Source: Mycolicibacter acidiphilus | Lineage (GTDB): Bacteria; Actinomycetota; Actinomycetes; Mycobacteriales; Mycobacteriaceae | NCBI RefSeq assembly: GCF_018455725.1 | Contig: NZ_JAHCLR010000031.1 | Location: 1 to 33,433 of the forward strand | DNA: 33,433 nt | Direction: 5' to 3' | In this document: positions 30,439 to 33,433 of the stretch, piece by piece | Layout of the letters: every line of letters begins with the position of its first letter | How positions within the stretch are numbered: the first letter of the stretch is position 1 | Translations under genes and position numbers: made by a program | The notes under the pieces: generated by a model | What the model was told of the DNA's origin: nothing | What the model saw: the letters and a program-made list of their open reading frames with translations, nothing else | Database searches by the model: none

Positions 30439-31489
30439 AGACCTCACCGACCTCTCCACCGGGGCACTCGGCGCCCGGCTCGGCTTCGACCGCCCAGTCG
30501 ACGGTGTCGTCGAGGGAGCGCCGGGGGGTGGCCGGCAGCGGGTCGGCGTTGATCGGCGCCCAGCCCACCCGCAGCAGCATCTGCGGGTAGCCGCTGGTGC
30601 CGAAGACGTCGCCGCGGACCACCGCCCGGGTCTCGGCGATCTCCAGCGGTTCGGTGATCGGGCAGCTGGCCAGCCCCAGCGCCGTCGCGGTCAGCAGCAC
30701 CACGCTGGTGGCCTCCCCGGCGCGCAGCTGTGCCAGCCGGTCGTCGTCCTCGGTGCCCAGGGCCAGCATCGCCGCGTGGTCGGCACCCGGGGCGGCACCG
30801 GCCGGCTGCGCCAGAGCGGGGCCGGCGAAGATGCGTCCCGTGATCGGCGAATCCGCCTGCGGCGCCGGGACACTGCCCGCCGGGACGCCGGCGACCGAGC
30901 CGTGCCGTCCGCTCCAGGTCGTCAGCTCACTCAGGTACTCGTAGTCGGCGAGGTGCTCGGAGACGGCGCGGTTAACTACCGCGCTGAGCCGGTCGAGTGC
31001 ATTGATCTGGCGGAGCATCACCCCGGCTCGGGCGGCGCGGGCGCCCATCAGCGCGATGTCGGCGGTCGACACCGGCCAGTCGCTGTAGCAGCGGCGGTCG
31101 GTGCGCCGCCGCGGGATCGCCGCGGCCAGCGCGACGTCGACCTGCTCCGGTGCCTGGTCGGTGTTGGACGCCGACAGTTCGATCGACGCCAGGAGGTTGC
31201 GATCGGTCGGGTCGGGCAGTCGGTGCACCCGGAACTGCCGGCCCAGCGCGGCCAGCGCCACGGTGCAATGATGCAGTGCCGCACCGCAACTCAGCAGCAG
31301 GCCGCGGCCGTCCGGGTCGACGCTGGGCAGCTGCAGGTCGGGGACGGCGAACAGTTCCAGCGTCCGCCCGCGCACCCGCCAGTGCCACGGCTGGGAGTTG
31401 TGCACCGACGGGGCCCGGGTGGCGAGTTGCAGTGCGGTCCGGATCGACGTCGCGATCGGGTCGCCGGGGGGTGCTGGTTGTCCGCTCAC
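30431..31489 (-). CDS. Acg-family nitroreductase-like protein (Rv3131-like)
   Basis: A 352-residue protein of the Acg family, flavin nitroreductase relatives found as DosR-regulon members (Rv2032, Rv3127, Rv3131). Conserved features are RAPSVHNSQPWHWRV near residue 20, DPDGRGLLLSCGAALHHC, PRRRTDRRCYSDWPV, and GYPQMLLRVGWAP near the end. It is most like Rv3131. In Acg the flavin-binding site is covered by a lid and catalysis is uncertain, so FMN storage has been proposed. I prefer the GTG at 31489 behind a G-rich ribosome-binding site over the frame opening at 31564. It is divergent from tgs1 across a promoter with DosR-like boxes. Confidence 0.92.
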   Translation of the reverse strand: MSGQPAPPGDPIATSIRTALQLATRAPSVHNSQPWHWRVRGRTLELFAVPDLQLPSVDPDGRGLLLSCGAALHHCTVALAALGRQFRVHRLPDPTDRNLLASIELSASNTDQAPEQVDVALAAAIPRRRTDRRCYSDWPVSTADIALMGARAARAGVMLRQINALDRLSAVVNRAVSEHLADYEYLSELTTWSGRHGSVAGVPAGSVPAPQADSPITGRIFAGPALAQPAGAAPGADHAAMLALGTEDDDRLAQLRAGEATSVVLLTATALGLASCPITEPLEIAETRAVVRGDVFGTSGYPQMLLRVGWAPINADPLPATPRRSLDDTVDWAVEAEPGAECPGGEVGEVYV

Positions 31490-31589
31490 AGTTCCGGCCC
31501 CCTTTCCCTCGGTCGCCGGCTCCGGTGAGCCGCGTCTCCACCGTCTCGCAGCCCACTCAGGCACGGCCAGAGCAGGAAGACCCCGGCCG

Positions 31590-31609
31590 GAGGGGACTTT
31601 CGGACGATG
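31590..31609. promoter_or_regulatory. weak DosR-like site in the nitroreductase/tgs1 intergenic region
   Basis: A left arm GGGACTTT (31593-31600) matches the DosR consensus, but the right arm does not; about 11 of 20 positions agree. It lies about 100 bp from the nitroreductase start and 115 bp from tgs1. It could be a secondary site cooperating with the better box at 31648. Confidence 0.35.
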
Positions 31610-31647
31610 GCGCTCGAACTGCGGATTCGCACCGTTCTACCCCGGGA

Positions 31648-31667
31648 TTCGGGACTTCTGGCCCTGC
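31648..31667 (+). promoter_or_regulatory. DosR box upstream of tgs1
   Basis: TTCGGGACTTCTGGCCCTGC agrees with the 20-bp DosR consensus at about 14 positions, including the whole left arm TTCGGGACTT and the CCC of the right arm. It ends 57 bp before the tgs1 start; a GATAAC sequence at 31692-31697 is a possible -10, placing the box near -46. In M. tuberculosis both tgs1 (Rv3130c) and Rv3131 are strongly DosR-induced. Confidence 0.65.
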
Positions 31668-31724
31668 CGCTCGGACCGCTGAGCGGAGCATGATAACAGC
31701 CGGGCGCAGGCAGGAGGTCCGATC

Positions 31725-33143
31725 GTGGAGCAGTTGACGACACTGGACGCAGGGTTCCTCGAGGCCGAAGATTCCGATCGCCACATCAGTCTGGCGATCG
31801 GTGGTCTGGTCATTCTGGAGGGACCGCCGCCGGATTACGGCTCGCTGCTGGCGACGCTGAGCGCACGGATCAGCGAGTGCCGACGGTTCGTCCAGAAGCT
31901 CCAACTGCACCCGTTGGACCTCGTGCCGCCCCGCTGGGTGGACGACCCCGACTTCGACATCGCCCACCATGTGCGGCGCGTCGCGCTGCCCTCCCCCGGC
32001 GATGACGCGGAACTGCACCGGTTCGTCGCCGATCACATGGCCCGCCGGCTGGACCGGGATCGCCCGCTGTGGCACATCTGGGTGATCGAGGGGCTAACCG
32101 ATGGCCGGTGGGCGCTGCTGATCAAAGTGCACCACTGCGTCGGCGACGGGATCGCGGCGTCGCAGTTGTTCACCGGGCTGTGCGACGACAGCGGCGTCGG
32201 CAGCTTCGCCGGCCACATCCACGGCTCGCACGACGCCGACTCGACCGGGTTCCACCTCTCCCTGCCGAGCATCAGCGCGAACCCGATCCGCTGGATGACC
32301 GACCTGTGGAACGTCTCCACCGCCGTCGGCAGCGCCGCGATGCGGGCCGCCCGCGGCACCTGGGAGCTGTCGGCGGGGCTGCTGCACCAGGGTGCGGTGA
32401 CATCACTGAACGGCCCGATGAGCGCGATGCGCCGGTTCAGCGCGGCGAAGGTGTCGATGGACGACGTGAAGCGGATCTGCGCCGCGTTCGACGTCACCCT
32501 CAACGATGTCGCGCTCGCGGCGCTGACCGAGGGCTACCGCGGCATGCTGACCCGCCGCGGGGAACGCCCGGAAGCCGAGTCGATGCGGACCCTGGTGCCG
32601 GTGTCGATGCGCACCGAGGACGCCTTCGGCGCGACCGACAACCGGGTGTCGGTGATGCTGCCGTATCTGCCGGTCGAGGAGGAGAACCCGGTGGTGCGGC
32701 TGCGGCTGGTGCATTCGCGGCTGACCCGCACCAAGAGCACCGGGCAACGCCAGGCCGGCAGCGCGTTCGTCAACGCCGCCAACTACCTGCCGTTCCCGCT
32801 GACCGCGTGGGCGGTGCGGTTGCTGACGCATCTGCCGCAGCACGGCGTCACCACGATCACCACGAATGTGCCGGGCCCGTCGGGGATCCTGCACATCATG
32901 GGTCACCGGGTGCTCGACGTGCTGCCGGTGCCGCCGATCGCACTGCAGCTGCGCACCGGGGTGGCGATGCTCAGCTACGCCGACAGCCTGTTCTTCGGCA
33001 TCCTCGCCGACTTCGACACGATGCCCGACGTCGACGAGTTCGCCCACGATGTGGAGGCTGCGGTCGCCCGGCTGGTCGCCAGCAGCAAGCGGCGCAAGGG
33101 CGCCCGGCAGCACCGGGGGTTGACGCTGGTCGCCAGCGGGTAG
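31725..33143 (+). CDS. tgs1: triacylglycerol synthase Tgs1 (WS/DGAT family)
   Basis: A 472-residue diacylglycerol acyltransferase that makes storage triacylglycerol during dormancy; homologue of Rv3130c. The N-terminus (LTTLDAGFLEAED) and WVDDPDFDIAHHVRRVALPSPGDD are typical. The catalytic HHxxxDG motif is intact as HHCVGDG (about residues 137-143), in contrast to the acyltransferase at 14670-16085. The C-terminal WES domain has TNVPGPSGILHIMG and LRTGVAMLSYADSLFFGILADFD. The start is GTG 31725 with a strong AGGAGG eight bases upstream. Its promoter holds a good DosR box. A GC-rich inverted repeat (GGGCG/CGCCC, 33146-33167) follows the stop without a T-run. Confidence 0.95.
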   Translation: MEQLTTLDAGFLEAEDSDRHISLAIGGLVILEGPPPDYGSLLATLSARISECRRFVQKLQLHPLDLVPPRWVDDPDFDIAHHVRRVALPSPGDDAELHRFVADHMARRLDRDRPLWHIWVIEGLTDGRWALLIKVHHCVGDGIAASQLFTGLCDDSGVGSFAGHIHGSHDADSTGFHLSLPSISANPIRWMTDLWNVSTAVGSAAMRAARGTWELSAGLLHQGAVTSLNGPMSAMRRFSAAKVSMDDVKRICAAFDVTLNDVALAALTEGYRGMLTRRGERPEAESMRTLVPVSMRTEDAFGATDNRVSVMLPYLPVEEENPVVRLRLVHSRLTRTKSTGQRQAGSAFVNAANYLPFPLTAWAVRLLTHLPQHGVTTITTNVPGPSGILHIMGHRVLDVLPVPPIALQLRTGVAMLSYADSLFFGILADFDTMPDVDEFAHDVEAAVARLVASSKRRKGARQHRGLTLVASG

Positions 33144-33178
33144 TTGGGCGGCGGCGCGGCGGCGCCCCTGAGCTTCGT

Positions 33179-33184
33179 TACGAT
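33179..33184 (+). promoter_or_regulatory. -10 element of a leaderless transcript
   Basis: TACGAT fits TAnnnT and ends seven bases before the ATG at 33192, the spacing expected when the mRNA begins at the start codon. No Shine-Dalgarno sequence is visible ahead of this gene. Confidence 0.45.
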
Positions 33185-33191
33185 TTCCCGC

Positions 33192-33433
33192 ATGGGCGAC
33201 ACCCTGAAGGTCACCGTCGCTGGCCTCCGCGCGTTGTCGCAGTCCTGCACCGATCAGGCAGAACAACTCGTAGCGTCCCCGGCAGCGCCTGTTGCAGCGG
33301 GACCGTGGCAGACCAGCGGGACAACGGCGAACACCCTCAGCGCACGCGGCGGCAAGGTGACGGCGACGATGAACGGACGGCTGACCGCCAACGCCACCAA
33401 GTTCTCCCAGGCGGCGAACGGCTACGAGGCCGC
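33192..33433 (+). CDS. EspC/WXG100-like ESX secretion-associated protein, 5' part
   Basis: The first 80 residues of a small helical protein, cut by the window edge. MGDTLKVTVAGLRALSQSCTDQAEQL, a turn with GPWQTSG, then a second amphipathic helix (TANTLSARGGKVTATMNGRLTANATKFSQAANGYEA) give the helix-turn-helix of type VII substrates. The N-terminus resembles the EspC-type family (DUF2580) common in slow-growing mycobacteria, where such genes often precede a PPE-like or large partner gene. The turn has W-Q-T in place of W-x-G. The C-terminal secretion signal is not visible. The neighbour beyond the edge would show whether it is part of an ESX substrate pair. Confidence 0.65.
   Translation, partial: MGDTLKVTVAGLRALSQSCTDQAEQLVASPAAPVAAGPWQTSGTTANTLSARGGKVTATMNGRLTANATKFSQAANGYEA

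Noticed and set aside
33146-33167. GC-rich inverted repeat after tgs1 as an intrinsic terminator
   Set aside because: The sequence is a GCGGCG-type low-complexity run with many alternative pairings and no U-tract; function cannot be supported.

Overview
This window is high-GC actinobacterial DNA from a mycobacterium (Mycobacterium sensu lato; species not resolvable by eye). The evidence is PPE proteins with the PPE N-terminus and SVP motif, mycobacterial SecA1, DesA3, PPK2 and WS/DGAT acyltransferases, and a DevR/DevS (DosR/DosS) locus. Gene order over about 7.7-21.3 kb follows the M. tuberculosis block Rv3226c-Rv3242c. The right end follows the Rv3130c-Rv3134c dormancy locus. The two blocks are joined here through genes that I do not recall at either place in M. 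tuberculosis.

Layout. (1) 1-7.7 kb, accessory region: a PPE-SVP gene (46-1380, minus) overlapping the start of a second PPE cut by the window edge; a low-GC stretch with a tiny ORF; an SDR of the Rv3224 type; an OmpR-family two-component system (2782-4922, minus); and, divergent from it, two tandem paralogous PPE genes whose C-termini look like SHOCT domains. The shared regulator/PPE promoter holds an 11-bp tandem direct repeat. (2) 7.7-16.8 kb, conserved core: SRAP peptidase-like protein, aroA-rsgA, desA3 and its reductase partner (each preceded by the same inverted-repeat operator), a small hypothetical, WS/DGAT-ppk2 (overlapping), and an Rv3235-like protein. (3) 16.8-21.3 kb: secA1, long-form hibernation factor, ComF-like phosphoribosyltransferase. 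(4) 21.3-26.8 kb: an SDR, a carboxymuconolactone decarboxylase-like protein, then a three-gene operon for a quinol-dependent nitric oxide reductase, a Cys-motif membrane protein and a slipin. (5) 26.8-33.1 kb, dormancy locus: universal stress protein-devR-devS, a short second stress protein coupled to an Acg-type nitroreductase, and tgs1, with DosR-box-like sites. (6) The edge carries the start of an EspC/WXG100-like protein.

How the parts may work together. The right half reads as a hypoxia/nitric oxide module. DevS senses NO, CO and redox state through heme. DevR switches on the stress proteins, nitroreductase and triacylglycerol synthase. The neighbouring NO reductase removes NO, probably under its own repressor at a 17-bp palindrome. 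The left half suggests a signalling-controlled PPE export module. The middle couples fatty-acid desaturation (desA3 plus reductase) through a shared operator. Functions are assigned from sequence motifs and remembered family features; no database search was run.
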